Made by a program: the position numbers and the translations under genes | Shown here: positions 7,891-14,992 of the stretch, piece by piece | How positions within the stretch are numbered: position 1 is the stretch's first letter | Layout of the letters: each line of letters opens with the position of its first letter | Assembly (NCBI GenBank): GCA_020540725.1 | Contig: JAJBSL010000016.1 | Coordinates: 1-61,623 of the forward strand | Source of the DNA: Lachnospiraceae bacterium EP-SM-12S-S03 | Lineage (GTDB): Bacteria; Bacillota; Clostridia; Lachnospirales; Lachnospiraceae | Direction of reading: 5' to 3' | Length of the DNA stretch: 61,623 bases | Notes under the pieces: model-generated | The model's input: only the letters and a program-made list of their open reading frames with translations | What the model was told of the DNA's origin: nothing | The model's database searches: none

Positions 7891-7938
7891 TTGACAAAGC
7901 TCTGATTATTTTATATTATAGTTTTAGTAATTGTTATT
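7891..7938 (+). promoter_or_regulatory. perR promoter with candidate PerR operator
   Basis: TTGACA (7891-7896), 17-bp spacer, TATTAT (7914-7919), then TTAGTAATTGTTATT (7924-7938) starting 4 bp after the -10. The same element at the same distance is found before rubrerythrin, which suggests autoregulation by PerR. Confidence 0.75.
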
Positions 7939-7967
7939 ATTATTAAATAAGACGAAGGGAGGACTCC

Positions 7968-8354
7968 ATGCCGGCAATTAAATACAGCAGACAAAGAGAA
8001 TCCATTAAAAAGTATCTTGCGTCAACTAAGGAACACCCAACTGCTGATACCGTGTACACTCACGTAAAAAAAGATTTCCCTAATATAAGTCTTGGAACAG
8101 TTTATCGCAATCTGAATCTTCTGACAGAACTGGGGGAAGCTTTAAAAATATCAACACCAGATGGCGGTGACCGTTTTGACGGTGTTACGACTCCGCATTG
8201 TCACTTTTTCTGTAAGGAATGCGGTTCTGTTATAGATATTGATATGGCTGAAGATGGCTACATCGATGAGATGGCGGGTAAAAATTTTGATGGACAAATA
8301 GAGAATCACAGTATTATGTTTTTTGGTAAATGTGCCAAATGTCGTAAGAAGTAA
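7968..8354 (+). CDS. perR: Fur-family peroxide-sensing repressor PerR
   Basis: 128 residues: N-terminal winged helix (SLGTVYRNLNLL recognition region, about 44-60) and a C-terminal metal-binding domain with HCHFFCKECG and CAKC zinc-cysteine pairs. Fur proteins share this layout; PerR is preferred because the neighbour is rubrerythrin and the shared operator covers both promoters. It probably represses peroxide-defence genes until its iron site is oxidised. The ribosome site is GGGAGGA. A 100-bp gap with its own promoter separates it from rubrerythrin. Confidence 0.85.
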   Translation: MPAIKYSRQRESIKKYLASTKEHPTADTVYTHVKKDFPNISLGTVYRNLNLLTELGEALKISTPDGGDRFDGVTTPHCHFFCKECGSVIDIDMAEDGYIDEMAGKNFDGQIENHSIMFFGKCAKCRKK

Positions 8355-8362
8355 AAATTTAG

Positions 8363-8410
8363 TTGACATTTTCATCTTATTATGTTAAATTAAAATTAGT
8401 AATTGTTACT
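8363..8410 (+). promoter_or_regulatory. Rubrerythrin promoter with candidate PerR operator
   Basis: TTGACA (8363-8368), 17-bp spacer, TAAATT (8386-8391), then TTAGTAATTGTTACT (8396-8410), a dyad AGTAA-TTG-TTACT that starts 4 bp after the -10. Fourteen of fifteen bases match the element in front of perR. Confidence 0.8.
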
Positions 8411-8453
8411 GATTTTAAAAATAAAAATTCAAACAAGAAAAGGAGATTTTATT

Positions 8454-8996
8454 ATGAAGAAATTTGTATGTACAGTATGCGGATATGTTTACGAAGGAGA
8501 AGCTGCACCGGCTGAATGCCCACAGTGCCACGTTGGAGCTGATAAGTTCAAAGAGATGGCTGGAGACAGAACATGGGCTGCAGAGCACGTTGTAGGTGTT
8601 GCTCAGGGAGTTAGCGAAGACATTATTGCAGATTTAAGAGCTAACTTTGAGGGAGAATGTTCAGAAGTTGGTATGTACCTTGCAATGGCTAGAGTTGCTC
8701 ACAGAGAAGGATATCCAGAAATCGGATTATACTGGGAAAAAGCAGCTTACGAAGAAGCTGAGCATGCTGCAAAATTTGCTGAATTATTAGGTGAAGTTGT
8801 AACAGACAGCACAAAGAAAAACCTTGAAATGAGAGTGGAAGCTGAGAACGGTGCTACAGCAGGTAAATTCGACCTTGCAAAACGTGCAAAAGCTGCTAAC
8901 CTTGATGCTATTCATGATACAGTTCACGAAATGGCTAGAGACGAAGCTCGTCACGGAAAAGCATTCGAAGGACTCCTTCAGAGATACTTTGGCTAA
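8454..8996 (+). CDS. Reverse rubrerythrin
   Basis: 180 residues. An N-terminal rubredoxin domain ([10 protein letters not shown] ... CPQCH, residues about 5-40) precedes a ferritin-like four-helix diiron domain whose iron ligands include the Glu of FEGECSE and the ExxH pairs EEAEHA and DEARHG. Rubredoxin-first order marks the reverse type, which reduces peroxide and oxygen to water in clostridia using NADH-linked electron donors. The start at 8454 has an AAGGAG site; an upstream in-frame start at 8403 has none. It is downstream of perR and carries the PerR-like operator. Transcription ends at the hairpin at 9021-9060. Confidence 0.93.
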   Translation: MKKFVCTVCGYVYEGEAAPAECPQCHVGADKFKEMAGDRTWAAEHVVGVAQGVSEDIIADLRANFEGECSEVGMYLAMARVAHREGYPEIGLYWEKAAYEEAEHAAKFAELLGEVVTDSTKKNLEMRVEAENGATAGKFDLAKRAKAANLDAIHDTVHEMARDEARHGKAFEGLLQRYFG

Positions 8997-9020
8997 ACTA
9001 TAAGCCATGCATTAGGATAG

Positions 9021-9060
9021 AAAAAACGCCCTACAAGTTTACTTGCAAGGGCGTTTTTTT
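9021..9060. terminator. Bidirectional terminator after rubrerythrin
   Basis: ACGCCCT / AGGGCGT with an inner CAAG / CTTG stem, flanked by A6 and T7, so it can work in both directions for rubrerythrin and the convergent bPH2 operon. Confidence 0.9.
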
Positions 9061-9083
9061 CTATCCTATTATACCATACTCCT

Positions 9084-10568
9084 TTAATACTTTTTCAGCA
9101 TTTTTTCCCTGATCAATTCCCCATCTTTTTCCTGAAAATACGGTATTCCCTGCACTCGGTTGGCGCTGGAAGCAAGAAGATGGATCTCACCTTTTTGTAC
9201 TCTCGCAAATCTTGCCAGGAAATTCTGCTGCAATTCTATATGCTGCATATTTCGATACGAAATATAAAAAAATGTCTTTGCAAAATATCCGTTTACCAGA
9301 ATCAGATATTCTTCTCCTATCATACTTCCTACTGTTAAATACCGAAAAACAAGCAAAGCAAACATCCACACACTGAAAGTAAAAACGCCGCCTAAAATCC
9401 ACTTCTCATACTGTGGAAAATAGAGGATGCCAATTGCAGTTGCGATTCCTGTCAATAAAACGTATAAAAATAACGGCCATAACCATGCAATCCATACTCC
9501 GATTGGTTGTTTCTGCGGATTATCCTTCACTGCCTGCTCAAATTCCGGGAGAAACTGACGAATTCTCTCTTCCATTTTCTCCTTCTTACAATATGGGAAA
9601 AGAAAAGCCTCCGTCTCTGCCTCATCATCGCCCATACCGATATTAATAATCTCCGCCATATATCGGCCTGTAATTCTTGCAATCCAGGCCTGCTTGACTT
9701 TCAATGCATTAATTTTCCCAATAGGTATCGTATAATTCACTTTCTTAAAAAATCCATAGCGAATATAGAGTTTATCTTCGCTGCGAGCAATTTTAAATCC
9801 GTAATATCTAAAAAATCCTTTTGCAATATCGCGGATTGCCGAGAAAAATAGAACAATTACCATCGTAAAACTAAGAAGCATACCGGCGATACTTTCTCCT
9901 GTACCTGCTTTTTCAAGTGTCGCCCCAATCATTCCAACTGCTCCGACAATTCCTCCCAGTACGATCAGAAGAGAAAGCAGATTTACAGACAGAAGACCAT
10001 GCATAAAAATATCTCCGAAGTCTGCTTCCAGATCCCAGGACAACCTGCCTTCTTCTACGGTTTCCTCCCACTGCCCACCTTCATTCTGTTTCATAAGCTT
10101 CATAATATATAGTCGGAATTGTTCCGCTTCTGCCTTTTTCAACACAATTTTTACATCTGTTTTATCTGCCGTGGACATACTGTCCGTATCCAGCTTTACT
10201 TTACAAGTCCCGCAAATCATCTCAAACAGATTCTGCTCCGTATTTACATTGGAAATATTTTTAATTCCGATTGTATTTTTCTTCTTACTTAGTGTATTTC
10301 TCTCAATCACGATACTGTTATCACAAACAGAAATGTACGTCTTAGCCCACAGCACAAGCTGATACAAAAAAGTCAAAACAAGAATTACAAACACTGCTCC
10401 CACGCCGATCAATAAAGTCATATTCTGATTTTTTGCACTTCCATCCTCAATATATCGGATAAGGTCATCCACATTTGTTATAAACAGGACAAAAATAACT
10501 CCAAATGCTGCTCCAAGCTGCTCTGGCACAACTGAAATGTGATTCCGGAATCTGATATTATTTTCCAT
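9084..10568 (-). CDS. bPH2-domain membrane protein, YdbT-like
   Basis: 494 residues with several membrane helices (about 18-40, 50-70, 190-215, 222-245, 355-380, 388-410) separating three bacterial PH (bPH2, formerly membrane-flanked) domains. This matches the YdbT layout. The role of the family is unclear; in Bacillus YdbS/YdbT are linked to cell-envelope stress and protection against some antimicrobials. Its start overlaps the end of the smaller YdbS-like gene by 11 bp and has a GAGGG site, so the two proteins are translated together. It is the last gene of the operon starting at 17206. Confidence 0.75.
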   Translation of the reverse strand: MENNIRFRNHISVVPEQLGAAFGVIFVLFITNVDDLIRYIEDGSAKNQNMTLLIGVGAVFVILVLTFLYQLVLWAKTYISVCDNSIVIERNTLSKKKNTIGIKNISNVNTEQNLFEMICGTCKVKLDTDSMSTADKTDVKIVLKKAEAEQFRLYIMKLMKQNEGGQWEETVEEGRLSWDLEADFGDIFMHGLLSVNLLSLLIVLGGIVGAVGMIGATLEKAGTGESIAGMLLSFTMVIVLFFSAIRDIAKGFFRYYGFKIARSEDKLYIRYGFFKKVNYTIPIGKINALKVKQAWIARITGRYMAEIINIGMGDDEAETEAFLFPYCKKEKMEERIRQFLPEFEQAVKDNPQKQPIGVWIAWLWPLFLYVLLTGIATAIGILYFPQYEKWILGGVFTFSVWMFALLVFRYLTVGSMIGEEYLILVNGYFAKTFFYISYRNMQHIELQQNFLARFARVQKGEIHLLASSANRVQGIPYFQEKDGELIREKMLKKY

Positions 10569-11043
10569 CTTCTTCCCTCTGTTCTTTCACAATCTCATTA
10601 ATCCGCTTCCTCAAACTCTCCGCAATCTTCTCTGCCTTTTCCTCATCGAGAAAACGAAGTGTCACATCCCCGCCTGCTGTAGTTACCGTCACTTTCGCCA
10701 CACGGAAAATCTGGTCGATCGGGTCTTTCGACATCTCAAGCTTATGCAGGCGCTCAATCGGAACAATATTTCTTTTTACAAAAAGATATCCCTCTTTGAG
10801 ATCAATGCATTCTTCATTGATGCTATAGCGGTACCTGTTATAGCGAAAATAAGGTTCAACGAGCATACATACAATTGCATATACCGCCAACACTATGGAA
10901 ATGATTTTTCCGATTCCAATGTCTTTAGGAATCAGCCAGAAATAATTAACCACCCCAATAATAGCAAGCAAAATAACATTTCCAATGATTTCTGCGGTAT
11001 ACATACATTTTAGCGCCTGTTTTGATAGCTTTTCGTACTTCAT
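10558..11043 (-). CDS. bPH2-domain membrane protein, YdbS-like
   Basis: 161 residues: two membrane helices (about 17-60) followed by one bPH2 domain (about 65-145) that contains the usual YLFVKRNIVPIERLHKLE region. It is the partner-type protein for the YdbT-like product of the next gene. The ATG at 11043 was chosen for its AGGAGG site 7 nt upstream; a longer frame to 11133 would overlap the preceding gene and lacks a site. Confidence 0.75.
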   Translation of the reverse strand: MKYEKLSKQALKCMYTAEIIGNVILLAIIGVVNYFWLIPKDIGIGKIISIVLAVYAIVCMLVEPYFRYNRYRYSINEECIDLKEGYLFVKRNIVPIERLHKLEMSKDPIDQIFRVAKVTVTTAGGDVTLRFLDEEKAEKIAESLRKRINEIVKEQREEDGK

Positions 11044-11086
11044 ATCTACGGCCTCCTGACTTGTGCTATTTATAAATCTCACTATA

Positions 11087-12130
11087 TCATACACGCTTTT
11101 GAAATGGCAAGATTTCTTTTCCCCAAATTCCAAGCATTGCCATCGTCAGGCAAGAGCACACGATCACCCCCATAAGATTTCCCATCATATGCATGTCCGC
11201 CAGATGCCATGGATTTCTTAAAATTTGCAAAATCATATCTGTTTTCTGTCGAAAAAGTTCTGTAAAAAATTCAAAATCTGACCATGCTGTCGGAATATAG
11301 TCCTCCGAAAAGTTCAGGCTTATCACCAAAATTCCATATACTCCAAATGCTATCGTAACCATAAGCACAACCTTCATCACTTCTTTTCGCAAAGGATGTT
11401 CTATCTTCGTTACATACTTTTTGCCAAAAGCAACTGCCATGGGAAATAGCATCCATAACGGCAGACACAGGAATAGCCTTCCGATACTAATATAGAAATC
11501 ACTCTCCCAATACCATTTTGTTTCTCCCGGATAAAAACCTGCAAGCTTTTGTTTCACTACAGACAAAGGAATATTCTTTGCCGATACACGTACGTAGGGA
11601 TACATTTGTTCTTTCTCTCCCTGAATCATACAAACCGAATCTTTTGTATTCAAAATTCCACGCACAATATAAACAGCTCGCTCCTGTTTTTCGCCAATGG
11701 TTCTTGTCATGCACAGTGTTTCTCCCAATGCATGCACTGTTCCAAACAACCGATATGCCATTTCCCGGCTAATAACACACCCTTTACTATCTTCCGCAGA
11801 CACAATGTTTCCATTATATAGCGTATTGCCAATTATAAGCTGCATCCCTCCTGCTATTTCTGTAAGATCTCCCTCTACAGACCGATTTAAATCAGGATTG
11901 TAAAACTGCACGTTTTTTTCCATCCGATATAAAGCAATTTCTTGGATTTTCTTCTTTGTATCCTCCTCGGCTTTTTCCCAGAAACTCTCTAGCTGTTGTC
12001 TTTTGCCCCACTCCTCATCATAATAAAATCCACTCTGCCCTGCAGACAGTTTCAAATTCATATAAAAATAAAGTGCACTTCCGCTGAAAAAAATCAAAAA
12101 AATAAACGGTATCGTTCTCTTTATCCACAA
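11087..12130 (-). CDS. MacB/FtsX-like permease subunit without an ATPase
   Basis: 347 residues: a signal-like N-terminal helix (about 4-25), an extracytoplasmic domain with a MacB-core signature (GNTLYNGNIVSAEDSKGC and AYRLFG, about 95-130), then three further helices (about 213-235, 250-275, 318-340). The order TM1 - MacB core - three TMs fits the ABC-type FtsX/MacB permease family, which transmits force rather than forming a channel. No ATPase gene is present nearby. It appears to start with TTG 2 bp after the stop of the HlyD-like gene, so the two are translationally coupled. Similarity is to the fold signature only; the transported substrate is unknown. Confidence 0.65.
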   Translation of the reverse strand: MWIKRTIPFIFLIFFSGSALYFYMNLKLSAGQSGFYYDEEWGKRQQLESFWEKAEEDTKKKIQEIALYRMEKNVQFYNPDLNRSVEGDLTEIAGGMQLIIGNTLYNGNIVSAEDSKGCVISREMAYRLFGTVHALGETLCMTRTIGEKQERAVYIVRGILNTKDSVCMIQGEKEQMYPYVRVSAKNIPLSVVKQKLAGFYPGETKWYWESDFYISIGRLFLCLPLWMLFPMAVAFGKKYVTKIEHPLRKEVMKVVLMVTIAFGVYGILVISLNFSEDYIPTAWSDFEFFTELFRQKTDMILQILRNPWHLADMHMMGNLMGVIVCSCLTMAMLGIWGKEILPFQKRV

Positions 12131-12132
12131 TT

Positions 12133-13266
12133 TTATCCATCCAGCCGTACTTTATCACCATCCTCCACATATTTATCCGAACCGGAAATAATCAACGCAT
12201 CTGCCGGAAGCGATGTCTGCACTGCGGCATGTTCTTCATCCTTATCAATGACTTTTACCGGTACTTTCACTGCTGTATACTCTTCTCCCAGAATTCCCGC
12301 GCACACTTTTGCTGTCAATACATAGGTCGCATTCTGCTCTTCCCGAAGTGCACGAAGCGGAATTACATTTTCATAACTTCCCACGGTATTTTCACTGTAA
12401 GTATAGGTAACGTCAGTTTTACTTCGATACGTTTTCTCTGTTTCTTGCTCCGGCAGCTTCCCATACCACAGACTTTTTCCTTCTTCATTTGTCCCGAAAC
12501 GCTCCACCGTTATTTTCATCTCTTCTGTATCACCTGCAGCCAGCACTCGTACTTCGCTTCCTTCTTTTAAGTTCCCCACAGCATGATCTGGAATGACCCC
12601 GCATACTTCCAGACTTCCACTTTCCAGGATGATCTGCTCCGATCCTGTTGTGACTACGCCTTCCGTTGCCCCGACAGATTCCAGTACCCCTGAATAATCA
12701 GATGAAATCGTTCCGTCCACTTGCTTTAATTTCTCCAGTCTTTTTAATTTCTCTCTCTGACTCTGTAAAGTGAGCTGTAACGACTCTTCTTGTAAAGAAG
12801 CAAGTTGTTTCTGATACGCTTTTTCCTCATCTGTTGTCTGATCCGTCTGCTCCTCTCCCTCTTTCACCGAAGCGTCGGTTTGATCCTGCTCATGTTTTGC
12901 CGTCAACCTCTGTTGTTTCAAGTCAAGTTCCGCTTTTTCTACTTCCCGTGTTTGTTCTGCAATCTGACGGTTCAGATAGTCCATATCAAGCTTTACAACG
13001 GCTTCTCCCTTCTTCACTTCTGCCCCGGCTTTCACCAGGACTTCCGCTACTTTCTGTCCTTCCGGAAGGGACTGAAAACTCTTATCCGCCGCCTGTATTT
13101 CTCCGGTGCCTTCTATTTTTTTCACCAGACTACCGCCTTTCATTTTCTCCGTATGCACTCTGGCTATTGTCATAGCGGAGGTCTGCTTTGCAATAAATGT
13201 ACAACAGACCATAACCGCAAAAAATATGAGGATTGCTTTGGAAATCTTTTTCTTTTTTATTTTCAT
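12133..13266 (-). CDS. HlyD/MacA-type membrane-fusion (adaptor) protein
   Basis: 377 residues: one N-terminal membrane helix (about 9-28), split biotinyl-lipoyl domain (about 45-85 and 200-225), a coiled-coil hairpin rich in Gln/Glu/Lys (about 95-190), then beta-barrel and membrane-proximal domains. In Gram-positives such proteins pair with MacB-like ABC transporters, and the next gene is one. The start at 13266 has GGAG 5 nt upstream; a TTG 9 bp further upstream would have no usable site. It lies 14 bp after the second sugar-type permease, inside the same operon. Confidence 0.8.
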   Translation of the reverse strand: MKIKKKKISKAILIFFAVMVCCTFIAKQTSAMTIARVHTEKMKGGSLVKKIEGTGEIQAADKSFQSLPEGQKVAEVLVKAGAEVKKGEAVVKLDMDYLNRQIAEQTREVEKAELDLKQQRLTAKHEQDQTDASVKEGEEQTDQTTDEEKAYQKQLASLQEESLQLTLQSQREKLKRLEKLKQVDGTISSDYSGVLESVGATEGVVTTGSEQIILESGSLEVCGVIPDHAVGNLKEGSEVRVLAAGDTEEMKITVERFGTNEEGKSLWYGKLPEQETEKTYRSKTDVTYTYSENTVGSYENVIPLRALREEQNATYVLTAKVCAGILGEEYTAVKVPVKVIDKDEEHAAVQTSLPADALIISGSDKYVEDGDKVRLDG

Positions 13267-13280
13267 TTTCTCCAACCTTT

Positions 13281-14129
13281 CTACTCTTTTAATCCGGATG
13301 CTTCGATTCCCTGTTGTAAATAATCACGCCCCAACGCAAAAATCAATATGGCGGGAATCATCATGACAACTGATGTGGTAAACGAAACACTCAGTTGTTC
13401 CGTTGTAATATCAGGAAGATATAGGGACAACGGAAGTTTTGATTTTGTCTTTAAAAATGTCATAGGAGCTTCTATAGCATTCCAATATTCCAAAAAACAT
13501 AAAATAGAAGAGGACATAATTCCAGGTATTCCAAGGGGTAGTCCGATTTTCATAAATATTTGAAGAGCCCCTGCACCGTCTACTTTCGCCGCATCCAGTA
13601 CAGCTTCCGGAATTGCCTTGAAAAACTTTTCCATAATGAACACAGGAAATGTGGAAAATATCCCCGGCACAATCAATGCAAGATGGGTATCCATAAGCGA
13701 AAGTTTCGACAATACAATATAGTTAGAAACCATGGTCACTTGAAACGGCATAATCATCAATAGCATATAAAGAAAAAACAGTATTCTCCTTCCACGGAAC
13801 CGAAACCTTGCAAACGCCCATGCCGCCGGCATCCCTATCAGTATCTGCCCGGCAAGAATCGGGAACACCTGCCTGCATGAATTCCAGAACATGACGAAAA
13901 AATCCGGTGAATCCAGCAGAAGCTCCACATAGGAACGCAGTGTCATATATTGTGGAACAAGCCGTATAGCGACATTTCCAATGTCCTCCCCAAGAACAGC
14001 TCCATATGCTTCTTTTATTTCCTGCACTCCAAGAAAAGAATTGGTAAACATAAGAAAAAGAGGAAAGACCATCACCACTCCGATTATGAAAATCAGAATA
14101 TAATGCCAATACTTAAAATATTTTTTCAC
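13281..14129 (-). CDS. Carbohydrate ABC transporter permease, MalG type
   Basis: 282 residues, six membrane helices. The EAA loop that contacts the ATPase is present (EAVLDAAKVDGAGALQIFMK, about 173-192). The start is GTG, overlapping the stop of the MalF-type gene (GTGA), with a GAGG site. It forms the inner-membrane channel with its MalF-type partner. No cognate ATPase gene is in the operon; a shared MsmK-like ATPase encoded elsewhere is the usual explanation. Confidence 0.88.
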   Translation of the reverse strand: MKKYFKYWHYILIFIIGVVMVFPLFLMFTNSFLGVQEIKEAYGAVLGEDIGNVAIRLVPQYMTLRSYVELLLDSPDFFVMFWNSCRQVFPILAGQILIGMPAAWAFARFRFRGRRILFFLYMLLMIMPFQVTMVSNYIVLSKLSLMDTHLALIVPGIFSTFPVFIMEKFFKAIPEAVLDAAKVDGAGALQIFMKIGLPLGIPGIMSSSILCFLEYWNAIEAPMTFLKTKSKLPLSLYLPDITTEQLSVSFTTSVVMMIPAILIFALGRDYLQQGIEASGLKE

Positions 14130-14974
14130 TTTCTTTCCTCTCTTTCATTCCACCATTCTACCCAAAGAAAGACAAAGCTTATCACACTTGCCATAAGTAC
14201 GGCTGACGCACTCATTTTCTGAATGTCCAGCTTTACAAACCAGTTATTGAACAAGTGCTGCAGCATATAGATACTTTCATGCGGATAATCACCTGCGATT
14301 AAATATGCTTCCCGAAACACACGAAAAGAATTAATAAAAGAAAGTACTCCGATCATCACAAAACTTGACTTCATCTGAGGAAGTGTAATATTTCGGAATC
14401 TTTGGAGCATCCCTGCCCCATCCACCTTTGCCGCATCATAATGCTCAGATGGAATGGATGCAAGCCCTGCAATCCAAAGCACCACATCATACCCAAGATT
14501 TTTCCATAGATACGTAAATACAAGTACTCCAAATGCCGCATCCGAATTCATCCAATCTCTTCCTTGTATGCCAAACCATTCTGTCATCTCATTCAATATT
14601 CCGTTTTCATAAAAAAGTAGTTTCCAGAATACAACGACCGAAGCCACCGGAATTGCCATCGGAATAAGACAGATACTTTCCATCATCCGCTTTCCTATCG
14701 GAAGATTATAAATCCACAATGCCATTGCGAAAGAAAGAACAAGAAGCATTGGAATACAGATCATGAGAAATTGTCCGGTATTCAAAAATGCCTGTTGAAA
14801 CGCCGCATTCTGCAGCACTTCCTTATAATTTCCCAGGCCTACAAATCTTCCACCAACTGCCTGAAAAAAAGAACGACGTATTACATCCAGGAAAGGAACC
14901 AACACGAATACTGCCGTTCCTAAAAGACTCGGGAGCAAGAACAGATATGCGGTCTTTTCTTCTCTTTTCTCCAT
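14126..14974 (-). CDS. Carbohydrate ABC transporter permease, MalF type
   Basis: 282 residues, six predicted membrane helices, with the EAA motif SEHYDAAKVDGAGMLQRFRN near residues 180-200. It follows the solute-binding lipoprotein gene by 18 bp and overlaps the next permease by 4 bp. It is expected to pair with that permease for import of a carbohydrate or a related substrate. Confidence 0.88.
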   Translation of the reverse strand: MEKREEKTAYLFLLPSLLGTAVFVLVPFLDVIRRSFFQAVGGRFVGLGNYKEVLQNAAFQQAFLNTGQFLMICIPMLLVLSFAMALWIYNLPIGKRMMESICLIPMAIPVASVVVFWKLLFYENGILNEMTEWFGIQGRDWMNSDAAFGVLVFTYLWKNLGYDVVLWIAGLASIPSEHYDAAKVDGAGMLQRFRNITLPQMKSSFVMIGVLSFINSFRVFREAYLIAGDYPHESIYMLQHLFNNWFVKLDIQKMSASAVLMASVISFVFLWVEWWNEREERK

Positions 14975-14992
14975 AGTTCCTGCCCCTTTCTT

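Larger units (their letters stand above)
7396..7967. other. 572-bp AT-rich gap: DUF1858 promoter, DnaA-box cluster, perR promoter
   Basis: From left to right it holds the DUF1858 promoter (7449-7477, minus), a DnaA-box cluster (7629-7747), an AT-rich stretch with A/T runs (about 7780-7890), and the perR promoter/operator (7891-7938). No convincing gene was seen; a 60-codon antisense frame across the boxes has no ribosome binding site. Confidence 0.7.
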
